64,000 nucleotides of DNA from Ignelater luminosus (Eukaryota > Arthropoda > Insecta > Coleoptera > Elateridae): NCBI GenBank assembly GCA_011009095.1, contig VTPC01089954.1, forward strand, positions 647,742-711,741, written 5' to 3'. The notes beneath the pieces are model-generated. The model was not told the origin of the DNA. It made no database searches and was given only the letters and a program-made list of their open reading frames with translations. A program made the position numbers and the translations under genes. Numbering within the stretch: position 1 is the stretch's first letter; each line of letters opens with the position of its first letter. Below are positions 36,101-48,399 of this stretch, in pieces.

Positions 36101-36264
36101 TGAAAACGATGAACATTTAAATAATGTTATTTTTAAACAATACTTATTACATAATAGATCTCCATGTTTTTACTTTTTGACTGTTTTTTTTTATTTAATG
36201 ATCATTTGATAAAAAGTTATTTAGGCTAGAGACTGTCAGACGGTTAGTAGACACTCTGTATATA

Positions 36265-37745
36265 TTGACAACAAAGCACATGTAAAAATGGTGTACAATT
36301 TAATGCAAAAAACATCCTTGGTACTATTATTTACAAACGTTGTATAAACAAAACATCTAAATTCGCATCAATGTACAAAATAATTTAATTAAAACAAATA
36401 AATGCAAGTATTAGGCTCCTTTGATGTGGACAGATCAAATGAACACTTTAAACAAAAGGTAAACGTATTTAATTCAATGTACGTCGGACTCCTTATTTGT
36501 ATTTAAACCGACAAACAGTTATCAACAAGTAAGCAAATTCTATACTTAAGCAAACGAAAAGAGCTCTGTTTAACTTACCATATTGACCTTTCTAAATTGA
36601 GACTTATTACATTTTCAACATAAAGTAAAATAGAATTGTGCATTACAAACTGTTCGTTTTAAAGTTATTACAATATTCCTACCACGGGCCATGAAGTTAT
36701 TGTTCCCACTATTTACATAATGAACCCTGGTTTAGTACACAATCTAAATTATGGATTGATAGCGAGATTTGCTTAGGACTAATACAGCAAATCAATGTAG
36801 GTTATTTCGACCTTCAAACAAATAATGAAATTCGTACTTTAACAAGGTCTGAACCCACTCTGGTAATAAGACAAATATGTATTGAACTTCTTAGTACACT
36901 CTAGCACATCATACATGATTTAATTCGATTTGCGCACTTTAATTTTAAAATAACTGCAGGATCGACGCAAGACTTATAGATATCCAATATTACCATCATG
37001 AGTTCGATAGGTGACTTTCGAGGAGGTCTGCGCAACAGCTTTGCTTTACTGTACTGTAGGTACTACAATAAGCTAGGGTGCCTCTTTAACTTAACACGTC
37101 AGTCTGGTAGTTGGCTTATATTGACGATAGAGATTCCTCCAGTATTACTAATATGGAAGCACAATATCAAATGCAGTTACCGCAGTGATTCGCATGAATG
37201 ATAAACTGGAGTCGGCAGGTAGATCTTCTGCAATTCCAAACAATTTACTAATGCTAGGTGGAATGGCAGGTCACGATACATAATTCGGGACTCGATATAC
37301 AATCATAAAAGATCAACGATAAACGTTAGTCCTTTTGACACCAGGGAATTAAATGATAATGTTTGGAATTTGTTGTGGCCAAAATACGTTCAGCGACAGC
37401 TGCACTGTGAAATCCATTCACTACAACAGACTTCTCCTATAATTTAAAATGTGATATTAAGAAATTTTTTCTTGAACGTCTAGACAACAAATGTGTTTTA
37501 CTAAAGACGAATGTGTCCAAAGAAATGTTAATGTAGTAAACGACACAAAACGGAATTTGTCAATAAAATAAGATTTCCAAGCGTTAATTACTGCCCGAAA
37601 AATGCTATTTTACTAAGAGGACAGATTGTGGAATCCAACTTCAAATTGCACACACAACCGGAAATGGTTTGCAATATTTTGACATTCAGTCGGTTCAAGA
37701 TTATCAGTCTAGTAATATTGCCTTAAGGCTACCAATCACAATCGA
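36265..37745. other. Anonymous AT-rich stretch
   Basis: I see no gene. The missing 5' part of the next transposon may have extended into this area, but its left terminal repeat was not found. Confidence 0.5.
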
Positions 37746-37749
37746 AGGC

Positions 37750-38489
37750 TGAATAAACTCATTTCATTTAGCATCGAAGACCAATTTACTTGCGATGGAA
37801 TTAACTAATCAATGATTAGATAGAAATCCACATGTTACATTTGAACAAAACTCCACTATCGATTTTACTAAAGAATTGATTTCTTAATATCAATATGTTC
37901 TGCGGTATGATTAGCAATTGATTGTTTGATCCATTTGGATTGGATGGTGATCTTTCTGGAGAATAATATTAACAATTTTCAGAAGATCACGTTTTAGAAA
38001 TTTTGAATGTTTGACATCACATATACTTCCAACATGATGAAGTAGCTCCCCAGTTTGGTTATGCTGTACGGGATTTTTTAAGTACTAGTACTCGTTTTCC
38101 TAGTAGTTAGACTGATTGAGATGGTGCGCAGAATTGGCCACTCGGTCACCAAACCTAAACCCTTTTGATTGTTGTCTTTCAAAATGGCCGAAATTGATCA
38201 AATCATCAACGCTACAACTTATAAAAGATAATTACCGTTCGCTCCAAAAAGCTATCCAAGTAACGAGGTAGATGGTAATGTTTTTAATAATAATTATTTT
38301 AAATTATTTGTAGAATTTTTCGATTTTAGTTTATTTAATAGCAAAATTGATATTTAGGATACAATATTAGAAATAATTATCTCCATAATGGTTGATAATC
38401 AGACTTAAACGCAGAGATTTATTTTTCTTATTAGATATAAGCTCGTAACATATCCTTTAAAAGTTTCCGTTTATTCTTGAAACACCTTG
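37750..38489 (+). pseudogene. Second mariner-type transposase, 3' part, with right end
   Basis: Degenerate plus-strand translation gives FTCDGIN near 37785, DRNPHVTFEQ (about 37820-37850), then INMFCGMISNWLFDPFGLDG (about 37890-37950). EDHVLEILNV (about 37983-38013), YFQHDEVAPQFGYAVRDFL (about 38023-38078) and GAQNWP follow, and after a frameshift RSPNLNPFDCC (about 38142-38175). This is the order seen in insect mariner-like transposases: CGMIG..LIGPF, FQQDGAP, RSPDLNPLDFFLWG. The catalytic aspartates in QHD and PFD are kept, but stops and frameshifts abound. The terminus GAAACACCTTG at 38479-38489 fits a mariner right end (GGGTGTTTC read the other way). The family differs from the element at 34618, since the motifs around the catalytic residues differ. 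Confidence 0.8.
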
Positions 38490-38494
38490 CATAC

Positions 38495-39250
38495 ATGTTA
38501 GACTAGGTTCTCTCTAGATATGATAAAGTATGGGGAAATTCCAAGAAAGAGATTATAGGGTAATGAAAAATAAATACATGAAGCGGAAAAACAGTATACC
38601 TAACTTCTACATAACGGAGTTTAAGCAGAAGAAGAAAATGTGAAAGTACTCGCTGTTTATAAGATGAGGCTGCGAGATTTGAATTAAGAGGCGTGCGGAA
38701 ATTAAATAACATAACGGATGTCAGAGATAGATTTCTCCGTGGCAATGCTACAGGGAATATCTATAGGTATAAGGTAAATAATTATAGCAGGTATATAAAA
38801 AATCCCATTTAAAGAAATATTACAATTTTACATTTTTGACAATAAAATAATTATTATTTCTAACAATTACCAAAGTGTACAACTCACTGTAAGAGCAGAG
38901 AAATTATATTTTTGTAATTACCAGTGAGGAGTAAGTAATAAATCACAAAATAGAAGAAATTCGTACGTCACTCTGATATATTGTTGAGAACACACGGAAC
39001 ATAATCTTGGATTCTCTCCGATTATATCATGTTTAATCATCCTGTATATTTAATCATTGATATAGTATTGAATTTCTGTTTTTAACTGTTAAAGTATTTT
39101 ATTTATTTGTTTTGTTTAGTAAGGATGTTATCTTGTAATTCTCTTTTTCAAAAACACATTTCCGGTAGTAAATAACCAAGAGGTAGAGAAGTCTAATAAA
39201 ACAAAAGCTTCTAGAAAGAACAATACGTTTTATATAGTCTCACTGACTCA
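38495..39250. other. Anonymous AT-rich stretch
   Basis: No gene is recognised. AATCATCCTGTATA at 39036-39049 resembles the right end of a mariner-type element, but no partner was found. Confidence 0.45.
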
Positions 39251-39266
39251 TTTAATTTCTTTGCAG

Positions 39267-39390
39267 AAATAGCAATGCTTCTTCCCGGTTCTTTATCGCA
39301 TATAAGAAGGGCAAACGACACCAGCGATATTAGACGGAATTTGCGATTGAAGGATCCAGAGGAACATCCAGAACACGATCCCGAAAGAGA
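39267..39390 (+). CDS. Internal exon of an unidentified protein-coding gene
   Basis: This is the strongest host-gene signal in the window. A branch-site-like CTGACTCAT and the pyrimidine-rich acceptor TTTAATTTCTTTGCAG end at 39266. A near-consensus donor, AGA|GTGAGTATAC, starts at 39391. Between them are 124 bases with one open plus-strand frame: two bases, 40 codons, two bases. The peptide includes LPGSLSHIRRANDTSD, RRNLRLKDPEEH and PEHDPER, a hydrophilic, charged, low-repeat sequence unlike the surrounding noise. The other two plus frames are shorter or contain stops. No signal peptide, membrane segment or catalytic motif is visible, and I do not recognise the protein. No partner exon was found with equal strength, so introns on both sides must be long. 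The minus-strand open frame here is a shadow. Confidence 0.6.
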
Positions 39391-39394
39391 GTGA

Positions 39395-40125
39395 GTATAC
39401 ATTAAGGCTATTTCTCGAATTTCTGCCAATATTGCCTGCTGCTTCTGTGCTGCCATTTCCCTTTTATAGATGTTATTATTGATAATACGCATTCTAAATT
39501 AATTTCTTTCTTTCGTTTTCCTTGACTAAAATAAGTAAGTAGCCTATTTACGAGACACTCACGTGCACATTGCGAATTTACGCTTTAGAATCGTTGAATT
39601 ATTGAAACTGTCGCCGAATTCGAAGGTGGAATATAAAACAGTATAGAATTTTATAAATAGAGATTTCCGGTTTTGTGAATTAAAATATCCTGCTACGTTA
39701 AACATCAAATTATGCGCCCCTTCAGCTAAATCAAGATAATCCTTACTTTGTAATAAACGATCATGTTTTATGCAAAATGCCAAAAATACCCGTGATAAGT
39801 TTTAAATTTAATGCAAAGAAAACGCGATCTCTACCTTTTTATATTTTCTTTGGGGTATTTCCCCCACATACATGAAGTTATATAACATTTATATGAAACA
39901 TTAGGCTCCTGACTTTTGTAAGGAGGTGTCATTTATTATTATTCTTTGCCCTCAAACCAGTAGACCATGTTATAAGGGACTATTTTGTATAAACTGTTAG
40001 GATTTATCTTCCATCTTTTTCCACTCCTTAATTTTCCCCCAATCATTTGCTTCTTTTTATTGGCTCTTAAATAAAAAATAAAAATATTTCACGGCTTATT
40101 AGTAAAAAATCTTGCGGTGTTTTCC
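39395..40125. other. Anonymous AT-rich stretch, probably intronic
   Basis: This follows the candidate donor at 39391. No gene or repeat is seen in it. Confidence 0.45.
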
Positions 40126-40127
40126 TC

Positions 40128-40523
40128 ATGAGCCTCCGAGAGCAAGATGGATATCTATATGACCCTTCCTCCTTTATTGACAATAAACTTCTGAAGTTGA
40201 GAGCTTTTTTCCTGTATAGACATGACCCGTGTGTTAAGAATGGTTTCTGCCGTAAGATATTGACGTTCAGGCCTCACCTCATCTCAACTTTATATCGCGG
40301 TAATTTAAGTTTTTTTACGCCTTCCTATTTATTGCTACGTTCTTTGAATGGAGTTATTTATAACTATATTGATATTATTATTACCTTACGAAACGACCTA
40401 TCAATAATTGTTTTACCTCGTACTGTAGATACGAATTCCATTCAATTTCATTATTCACGCTACTGTAATTTACTTCAGCAAATTAAATTCGTTTTTAATA
40501 ACTTGGAATTGATGAATTCGTAG
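40128..40523 (+). other. 131-codon open frame, probably not a gene
   Basis: This is among the longest ATG-started frames in the window, beginning MSLREQDGYLYDPSSF. It is rich in Leu, Ile, Asn, Phe and Tyr, as AT-rich DNA gives by chance. No domain, signal peptide or promoter is visible, and no splice sites frame it. In 64 kb of AT-rich DNA one frame of this length is roughly what chance allows. It is listed only so that it is not taken for an overlooked gene. Confidence 0.15.
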
Positions 40524-40529
40524 AAATTT

Positions 40530-42435
40530 TCAACTGAAATACAAATCAGATTACAGTTAATGAAACATTTGAAATAAGTTTTGAATAACACAACTGTGTA
40601 GGAAATGTTTGTTTCTAAACATTCTAAACATTTCAAAGTTAATTTCAAATTCTGCTCTCTTTAAAATTAATTTAGTAAAAAAGGATTAAAATTTATTAAT
40701 TCTATTTATGAAATAATACAAATTTTTTTGTTATCGTAATGACTCCTATTCAACCTTTAGGAAACATTGTTTCAGTTTTACATAATAATCTAGCTATCTG
40801 GTTTCAATTTCTTTAGTGATGTGTTTCGGATAAAATCTACTTTTTTTCAATAACACCGATTTATAATTTCAGAATTAAATCAAGCAAATAGTTTTTTATA
40901 ATTTGTTTTGAGTTAGAAGATAAATCTTTCAAATTCAGACTTCTATTTGTTTTCAACACTAAACTATCTTCGTCTGCTTTTATTGTATTTTGCTACCAGA
41001 AGGAATTTAATATAACATTATTTTCCTATCTCAAAACTTGAATTTTATAGTTGTAAATGAAACTCTGATTATCATACAAGCTGCATTAATTAATTTTGTA
41101 TTGCATTCACTGACTTAACTGAGTTGAATATTGTAATCTTGAAGTATTTAGGCTCTATCTATCTATATTTAACATTTATTAGTTATCTATTATTTAAAAA
41201 CTGATTATTTACCAATAATATTATAAACTATTGTTTTAGATTCACTTGCTTTTCACTAGATAAACCAATTTATTCTGGAGAGGTAATTATAACTTTTCAG
41301 ATAATTTCATCTATTTTATTATAATATTTAATGTCTAGAATGCAGGAAGCGGTGCAAGTTGTATAACACCGTTTAGACTTACAAATATTAATTTAATGAA
41401 TAATGATCTACGATTGTTCTGGATACTTTAAGCAGATAGTGAGAATTACCGCTTCTACTATAATTCCTATGTTTGCACTGTTGCTTTTATTATTTATTTA
41501 ATTATGTGCAAAATTGTTCAATTTATTACCCTTTTTTTGCATAAATGTAACTATTTTTTATCTCTACATAAATATTCAAATAATCATGAATACTGAAAGC
41601 TTCCAGGAACCCTGTGCGCTAGAAATAACAAATTGGTTTCTAACAATATTAAAAGCGACGTTGTCATATTGAATTTGCTCAGTGTACTTGTTTATTTAAC
41701 CCAAAGAAAGAGCACAAAGACATCGCTTTTATATAACATGGATATTTTTAAATTCGTAAATTCACCTTCAAGATATCGCAGTGCTTACTATATATCATTA
41801 ATCCACTTTATCCCTGTATACTCTGAACGCAAAATAAATCTTAACGAATACTTGTCTCGTGTCGAATTAAGACTTTCTAAATAAAAAATGAGAAAACAAT
41901 AGAACATTCTCCCAATTTGTAGCTAATTACTTTTGTGTAGCATCTTCCTGGAGGTACAATAATGTGGGGGAACTTTCCGTAATGATAAGATAGGTGAAAA
42001 CTAATTAGGAATTTAATTGTGGTTTACGTTACAAAAACGTCTGATGGACTCTTTCAGTGGGATGTAATGCCATTTCCAGCTTTTGTAAGAACATTTGTTT
42101 GTTATGGTGTTATCTAAAATGTTATAGTGAATTAATTTATTGCTTAGATAACTATAAGGCATTATTTCTAATAAGAGTCTCGCTATCTTAATTTGGTTGC
42201 CATAAAGTTGTCTTTTGTATTAAGGCTTTGGTTAAATGCGTACATTTCAAAATTAGGTTCTGCATTCACTAATTATTAATATAACTTTTACACACTTTTA
42301 ATTTGTTTTTCATTCAACATATAATAATTAAATTTAATATTTATATATCATCTCGAAAAATAGCAATTGATAGAATAATCGGAATTTACAACACGATAAA
42401 TAAAGAGAGAAGGAATTTAGCATATAATCTATTTA
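40530..42435. other. Anonymous AT-rich stretch
   Basis: No recognisable feature on either strand. Confidence 0.5.
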
Positions 42436-42439
42436 AGGA

Positions 42440-43840
42440 TTATGATGACGCACTCAAATCTAAACTGACAGATCCGGGATCAAAACCATGAAATAAACGA
42501 TGTGTCGAAAAAACCTGTAATTCATTGGTTGACTTTGATGAACCATAAAGAAGATACATCGGTGCGACAGCAGGTGGCCTAACTTCAGTTTGTAATACAA
42601 TCGCTTGATTCATAATTTGGTCATCTAAACTAATCAAGTGGTAACAGTACCCCCTGACGTTTGTCCGCCACAATCTCAGTCTTCCAATTTCCACGTTGGA
42701 TTTGTAAACTGTCTCATCTATATAGTATTTACATATTTTGGGACGGATGCCTTCAGATATTTATTAAATTGGGTTAACTTTGTGTTTCTTCCTGAAACAA
42801 ATACCTTAATCCAAAGAAGCATGTAATTCTTTAACTTCTCTTGATATTATGTATATGGGGGCGTGGAGATCAGTAAAGAGACATTTTCCATGTATCATCA
42901 TTCAACTCGATTGCATAACTTTTTGTAACAAACAGTTTATGATATTTTTATGGCATTTATTTTCTTAAGAATTGTATGAAACCTTAAAACGAGGGACACA
43001 AGTATGGTTGCTTATGCCCTGATCCGGAAGAATGGTTTTAGGTTCAGAGAAGTCATCTGTTCTAACCTGGATCACAGAAATAGCGGCAAGTTATGGAAGA
43101 AGTTGCCTGGGTCTCCCTTATCTCAATCAGCAAAGTGATAGAGCTACCTATCTCCAAACTCAAGCCGACATCTTTGCCAACTTTTTTCAAGGTATTCATC
43201 AGCCACCCCTCGACCTGTTCTTCGATGAATGCCACTTCACCCCCTGGTAAGTATTTCCCAGCTCTACTACCCAAACCGCCGCTGTTAGATATCATGAGTC
43301 CCATTCGGCACCGAGCCGTCAACACAGAGTTTAAATCAGATAAACTTTCTTAAGAGAAGTCACTTTACTTGCTGAAATCCTCCAAGGATCAATGCTTACT
43401 CTAATTCTCTTCCTTTTATATTGTCATAGTATCTCCCAGCTATAACAACCAAAAGCTCATATGGTTTAATTTGCACCGCTCTCCAGATGTCTTTTTCGAC
43501 TACCACCATCGGCTCCAGGACGCTTTCTCGGTAACTCTCCTCGTTGTAGATTTGGTTGCAAAAGGTGAAGAGTTAAAACTATGTTTCTTCATATATAGAA
43601 ATCTCACAGTTCCATGACTTAAACCTGACAATATTCGTATAGATTTTTGAAGCTCTTTCACGACGTCTTTCCTTTGGTTAAATCACATTTTGATTTACCA
43701 TACATAAATGAATGGAAGGAGTTGCAGTGGAAACTTGTGATTATGCTGGGGTGCCGCCGGGCTCCGATGGATATGTGCCTTGAATTTCTGAGGGGTCGCT
43801 ATGTGACAAAGATGATCTACCAGGACAGAGTGACTTAAGG
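42440..43840 (-). pseudogene. Unclassified coding relic, minus strand, GC-richer
   Basis: Protein-like pieces follow one another on the minus strand. Around 43560-43400 there is SVLEPMVVVEKDIWRAVQIK, then PYELLVVIAGRYYDNIKGRE and a stop. At 43325-43062 an 87-codon frame contains SRAGKYLPGGEVAFIEEQVE and LKKVGKDVGLSLEIGSSITL. A frameshift then gives VIQVRTDDFSEPKTILPDQG (about 43085-43020). At 42694-42440 an 84-codon frame contains LRLWRTNVRGYCYHLISLDD. The composition is that of real protein. The pieces are separated by stops and AT-rich gaps, so it is broken. I recognise no domain. It could be part of a retrotransposon polyprotein, a DNA-transposon accessory gene or a host pseudogene. Plus-strand frames in the same place are shadows. 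Confidence 0.45.
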
Positions 43841-44260
43841 TTAGCTTCGCCTTCCATTAGTTTTCTTAAGGGAGACTAGATACGAATACGAATTGATTTG
43901 CTCTCTTCTAACGTCTCATAAATGCTTTTTACTATTGAAACTAAAGCTGTCACAGCTCCACTCAGCTGAACCATCTATGATTACCGATTCGAAATGTTAA
44001 GGCGCTTTTTTTCTTTCATCTTTCTTGGAGCAAAAACGGATTTGGCCGCCTGCAGCGACCATTGATTATGGTCGCTTTTGTTTCAAAACGAATCGAATTG
44101 CGCCGTTAATTAACCACCACTCAAGGGCCACCAAGTGGCCTAAGGTCAGCTTTGCTGTCCATTAGACTTTTTAGACGCTAGTCTCGTATGGAATAGGAAA
44201 GCAATCCGAATTTGCCTCAAGTCGTTTTAAGTTCTGAAGTCGGCTTTGCTGGTCAAAGCC
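43832..44260. repeat. Three local copies of a short motif plus a perfect hairpin
   Basis: CTTAAGGTTAGCTTCGCCTT at 43834 recurs as CCTAAGGTCAGCTTTGCTGT at 44139. Both are followed by CCATTAG and then by an AGACTAG or CTAGTCTC stretch about 30 bases later. A third, shorter version (GAAGTCGGCTTTGCTGGTC) is at about 44236-44254. Between them, 44054-44076 forms a perfect 9-bp stem (AGCGACCAT and ATGGTCGCT) with a 5-base loop. The arrangement lies upstream of the minus-strand relic above and may be its 5' non-coding part. That link is inference. Confidence 0.5.
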
Positions 44261-44339
44261 AAAACTGTTTTTCGTTTGCTAGAATCGTTGATCGAATCCA
44301 CGAACGGCAGTTACCAGACTTAGATGTTGTAATCTTGAA

Positions 44340-47300
44340 CTTAATTTTTTTTTCTTATTCTCAACCAGTTCTATCTTCAACAACTTGATTTATTTAGTTT
44401 GTTTCTTCATGTGCTCAATTACTGAAGTCATTCTTTTAATATAACATAGTTTATACCTTGCTTTGTCACGTTTCGTTTTTTCGTTAGCTAAAATTCTCTT
44501 TTAAAATTCTTGGAGTATCAAATGAACTGAATTCATGGCTTTTTGTTGTCCAATAGTTTGTTGTTTTGTAGCAATACAGGATAGGTCTTGTAAATGACCA
44601 TTACTCCTTAGTAGAATGAAGAATCTTTTAGTGCGTTTGTTAGCAAATCTTCTATCAATCATGATATAGGCGCAAATGGTTTCGTCGTTGGAAACGTTCT
44701 CCAAGATCTACTGCTGACTCTGTATAATTATCTTTCAGGTCAAAATGAATTTTGAGTTTTGTATAGTGCTTAGTTGTAATGAACAAGATAGTTACCGTAT
44801 AAACAGTTTGGAACAAGCAAATTATTGTTTTGGGTTAATAATATTTTAATTTAGCGGGTTAGCGCGCAGCTGATTCTGACTAAAGTATATTTACTTGTAA
44901 CATTGCCAGTTAGCTTTCTTCCTTCTCTTTTAGAATAGAGCTTTTATTAACGTACTATGGAATACCCACAAATATACGGGATGTTGCATTTGAAGAACAG
45001 AAGTGCATTACAGCTGTACGAAAATCGTAGGCGTTTAGATTTCTTTATACTTGTGCAATATTATAAATCAAAGATCAAAGATATAAATCAATTGTGATAC
45101 CAAACAATTTTATTTTGTAGATTCTTGCTATGTCTTTAAGATAAAAGAGTTGTAAATTTTGTTAACGTTTTGATCGTATTTACGAACACCATTTAAAGGT
45201 GTCTAAAAATCCCAAGAAAAAAACCGATCGCATCTCATTCTGATTTCTTATCATTAAACCCTTACCCCGATTAGTTATGAATAATAAAATCTTTCACTTG
45301 CTATATTTTTTGTTTACACTAACGAGATTCACCCATCTCATTAGACTTTGTTATTTTAGTTAATGGTTAACACACTAATACGTAAATGGAGAGTAGAGGC
45401 TTGTTTATTTATGTACTCTCCGTAATTTGTTGGAAATTAATGGTAAGCAGATATAGTAAATAAATAACAGAAATCTTGTTCATTGGTAGTCAACGTACTT
45501 GTTAATTATTTTACTGAAATTTCCTAATTTGTTTTATAATCCGATATTCCCTTCACGAATTATTTCCGTGCTCGGAATTTCCAGCTTGACACACTTTTCT
45601 TTAAACTTCTTTAAATCGTCATCTTGCACAAAGCGGCTCTAAACAACAAATTATAAATTAATTTGAATTAACGCTCACATTTCGAAACCCACTTGACATT
45701 TCATTTTGCGAAGGGTTGTTTGTTGAGTTAGCATCAGAAGGTCTCTCTGGTTCTTTGAGACTATCTCTCTACTTTCGTTTTCCGCTTGTCAATTTAAATT
45801 AGCAAGAAGTACTTCTTCCCTTTTTCTTGAAAGCAGTTTTGAGCACGCACTTTTGTTAATTCCACTCCTGATTTTATTAATGACGCACGAAGGAAATCTA
45901 GTAAGACATTTAAATTTTAATAAAACTCATAATTCTGAGAAGGGTTTAAAAAGGCCGTTTTTAATTTTGTTGACGCATATTTTAATTTTGTAAGTCTTAA
46001 CTTCTCAAAGATTTATGAATGTTTTAAATTCGTTCAATTTAATTCTTATGTAGATACACTCCAGATATATTATTCTGACATTTTAAAAAATGCTTTCTGG
46101 AAACAGAATGTTTAAACTATAATAAGCGCAATTTATTATTTAGTAAAATTTTTCTTTTTAATTATTTCTCAGCTTCCACCCAATTCAATGTAGCTTTGCA
46201 GGTTGGGAACGCTTTTGCAAGAAGTATGGTACTTGAACTTAACACAAACTCCTGAGCATGGAATTAAGATTCTAACAGGTAACAATTAAGATCAAGATTT
46301 TACAATTACGTACCAGTTTAAGAGGCAAACATAACCCGACAAACAATTTAAGTTTTTTTAATGGCCTTCAGAGAAAATGCAACATTAAATTAAAATTTGC
46401 AGCAGTTGTTACTTACATCTACTGTATTATTTATTTTTACGATGGATTGTATAGTCATGGACGGTGATTTAAGGGAGAGTTGCGCTTCGTTCTTTAAAAG
46501 ACTCCCTGTATGGTTGCATTTATTTTAAACAAAAGATAAATCAAATGTTATAGAGAATATTGACATAAATAAAAATGTCATTAATGAATAAAAGGGGTCC
46601 CAAGATTGTCCTCTGTGAAACATCAAAGGTGATAAAGGAAGGTCAAAACTATTTAATAATCTTCAGTCAGATAAATTGCATGGTAGTACCTTAAGTTAAT
46701 AATAAGCACAACGTATCCATATGCAACTTAGAATCTGTCTTGCTTTTACTCCAGTATAATTTCTACTGACTTTTCTAGTTGTTTTATGTGGAAATGATTT
46801 TCCACATTTTGAGAAATTTTACTCTGTCTGAAAATTCATCATTATTTCCACATAAAAAACATATCTCTCATAACATGTTAATCTCACCAGGCTTGAAGCT
46901 TTATATACACAGGCTTTAGAGTCTAAAACTAATTTAAGTTCTCAATTACGAAATTCACTCGCTCATAGTAGTTGAATAAAGGAGTCTCAAAAGTATAAAT
47001 ACTATTCGTGATCACTGGTATGATTTTATCTACTGCAAGTTAATCAAGCTTGTCTGGTGTCTTGGAAAAATATTATTTGATAAAATGGTTTTTTATTCTA
47101 ATATTTCCTGCCTGATAGTGACTAATGCAGCTGAACTTACGTTTTGAATACATTATAAGATTTATTTTCCAGTTCGATTTTAATAACTAAAAGAGCAATT
47201 TTTAGAAAATTTCTTTAAGAAAAGATAGTCCAACATAAAGAGCTGTTTATTCAATAGACCACACATTAATTAGATTAATATGCTATTTATATAAACTACA

Positions 47301-48380
47301 GCGAACGTTACTGTATTGATCAAGATTATAAATTCAATATAAGAAAAGACAATTTAATCACAGAATTGTGTGTTTATACTAGGTAATGCTAATCTGAACT
47401 TCGTTCATTGAAAAATAAACTTGTATAGGTTTAGATTTCCATAGTTGATACTTTAAGGATTAGAACAATCAACTACCATGAGTTTATGACCATGTCTCTG
47501 TTCTTTTCCATTTTGAGATCAAAGCATCGACCTTAAATCTTTATTTGACGTATAGAGTCTGTAATCTCTTATTTGATTTCTAGGAAATCCATGCTTGCAT
47601 ATGAAATGTTACCAATTGCCCGATTACTTGCTAGTTTCTATTGTTCTTTTGGGCTTCACAATCATTGCGCCTCAACCATTCTACGAAGAATTAGCATTGA
47701 TGGATTTTCACAGTTCAAAATAATGAATGACAGTGTTTATATCATTCTCAATTCACTTTCTTTGAGTATATTCCCATGATAACATTTTTAATCTTTGTTC
47801 ATTGAAATTCTTCAATGTTCTCACGTATCTTTTGGGTATCTTTTGATCCTTACTTAAAATACCTTTCTTGGTCTTTTTAAATCAATCTCTCAGTAGACTA
47901 GCTCAGATGCTAGAAAAGGGTGTGATAGTTACATAAAGGGTCCCAGATTTGCGTGCCATAAACATTTTATTGAAAGTCTAAAAATTATGTGAATTAGTGA
48001 TACTCAGTTGATAAGTGCCAACCATAGTCTTTTTGAATAATCATGCACAAAGTGTTTTGATGTTCTTAAATTCAGAACATCCACTCTGCAGACGATATTT
48101 AAGACGCACTACAAATAAATAAGCAAAGCTGCATTTGATTCTCAGGTTATCCAGGATGCTTAAGCAATTACAAGGATGGTATTGAACTTACCTTGAACCA
48201 CGATTTACCTTTACTTCTCTGTTTGTTTGTTTATATTGTCTTTATGTATTTTAATGATACCGAAGAAATCGATAATCGGCATTAGTAGAATGTAAGACGA
48301 AGTTCAGCTGATGCAGTCAGGTATTTTCACTTAGCCTTCTTATAACAAAAAAAATAGAAATAAAAGATAAAAGTAGAAAA
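44340..48380. other. Anonymous AT-rich stretch
   Basis: No gene is recognised. A small fold-back element lies at 46781-46860: GTTTTATGTGGAAATGAT is inverted as ATTATTTCCACATAAAAAAC, and an inner perfect stem (ATGTGGAAA, TTTCCACAT) with a 4-base loop is at 46786-46807. Confidence 0.5.
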
Positions 48381-48399
48381 TTCTTATGATAGCAGTATG

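Larger units (their letters stand above)
34618..36258 (+). mobile_element. Complete mariner-type transposon, inactivated
   Basis: The ends match as inverted repeats. The left end begins CAGGGTTCTGCTAGCCATCT at 34618. The right end, read on the other strand from 36258, begins CAGAGTGTCTACTAACCGTC. Similarity continues through TCTGAC and AAATAA(T/C)TTTTTAT into TGATCA, over 60 bases or more. Both ends are flanked by TA (34616-34617 and 36259-36260), the target duplication of the Tc1/mariner superfamily. Inside is a plus-strand transposase relic (35235-36100). The total of 1641 bp is longer than usual for this group because a repeat (about 34835-35115) lies between the left end and the transposase. 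Confidence 0.85.

Noticed and set aside
43032-43353. Two plus-strand frames ending near a GTAAGTAT donor at 43249
   Set aside because: The minus frame over the same bases has better protein texture and continues into other minus-strand pieces; the plus frames look like its shadows, and the donor is not in phase with a convincing acceptor.
46490-46520. A mariner-type end (ACTCCCTGTATGG)
   Set aside because: No partner end was found within 2 kb on the expected side, so the single short match may be chance.
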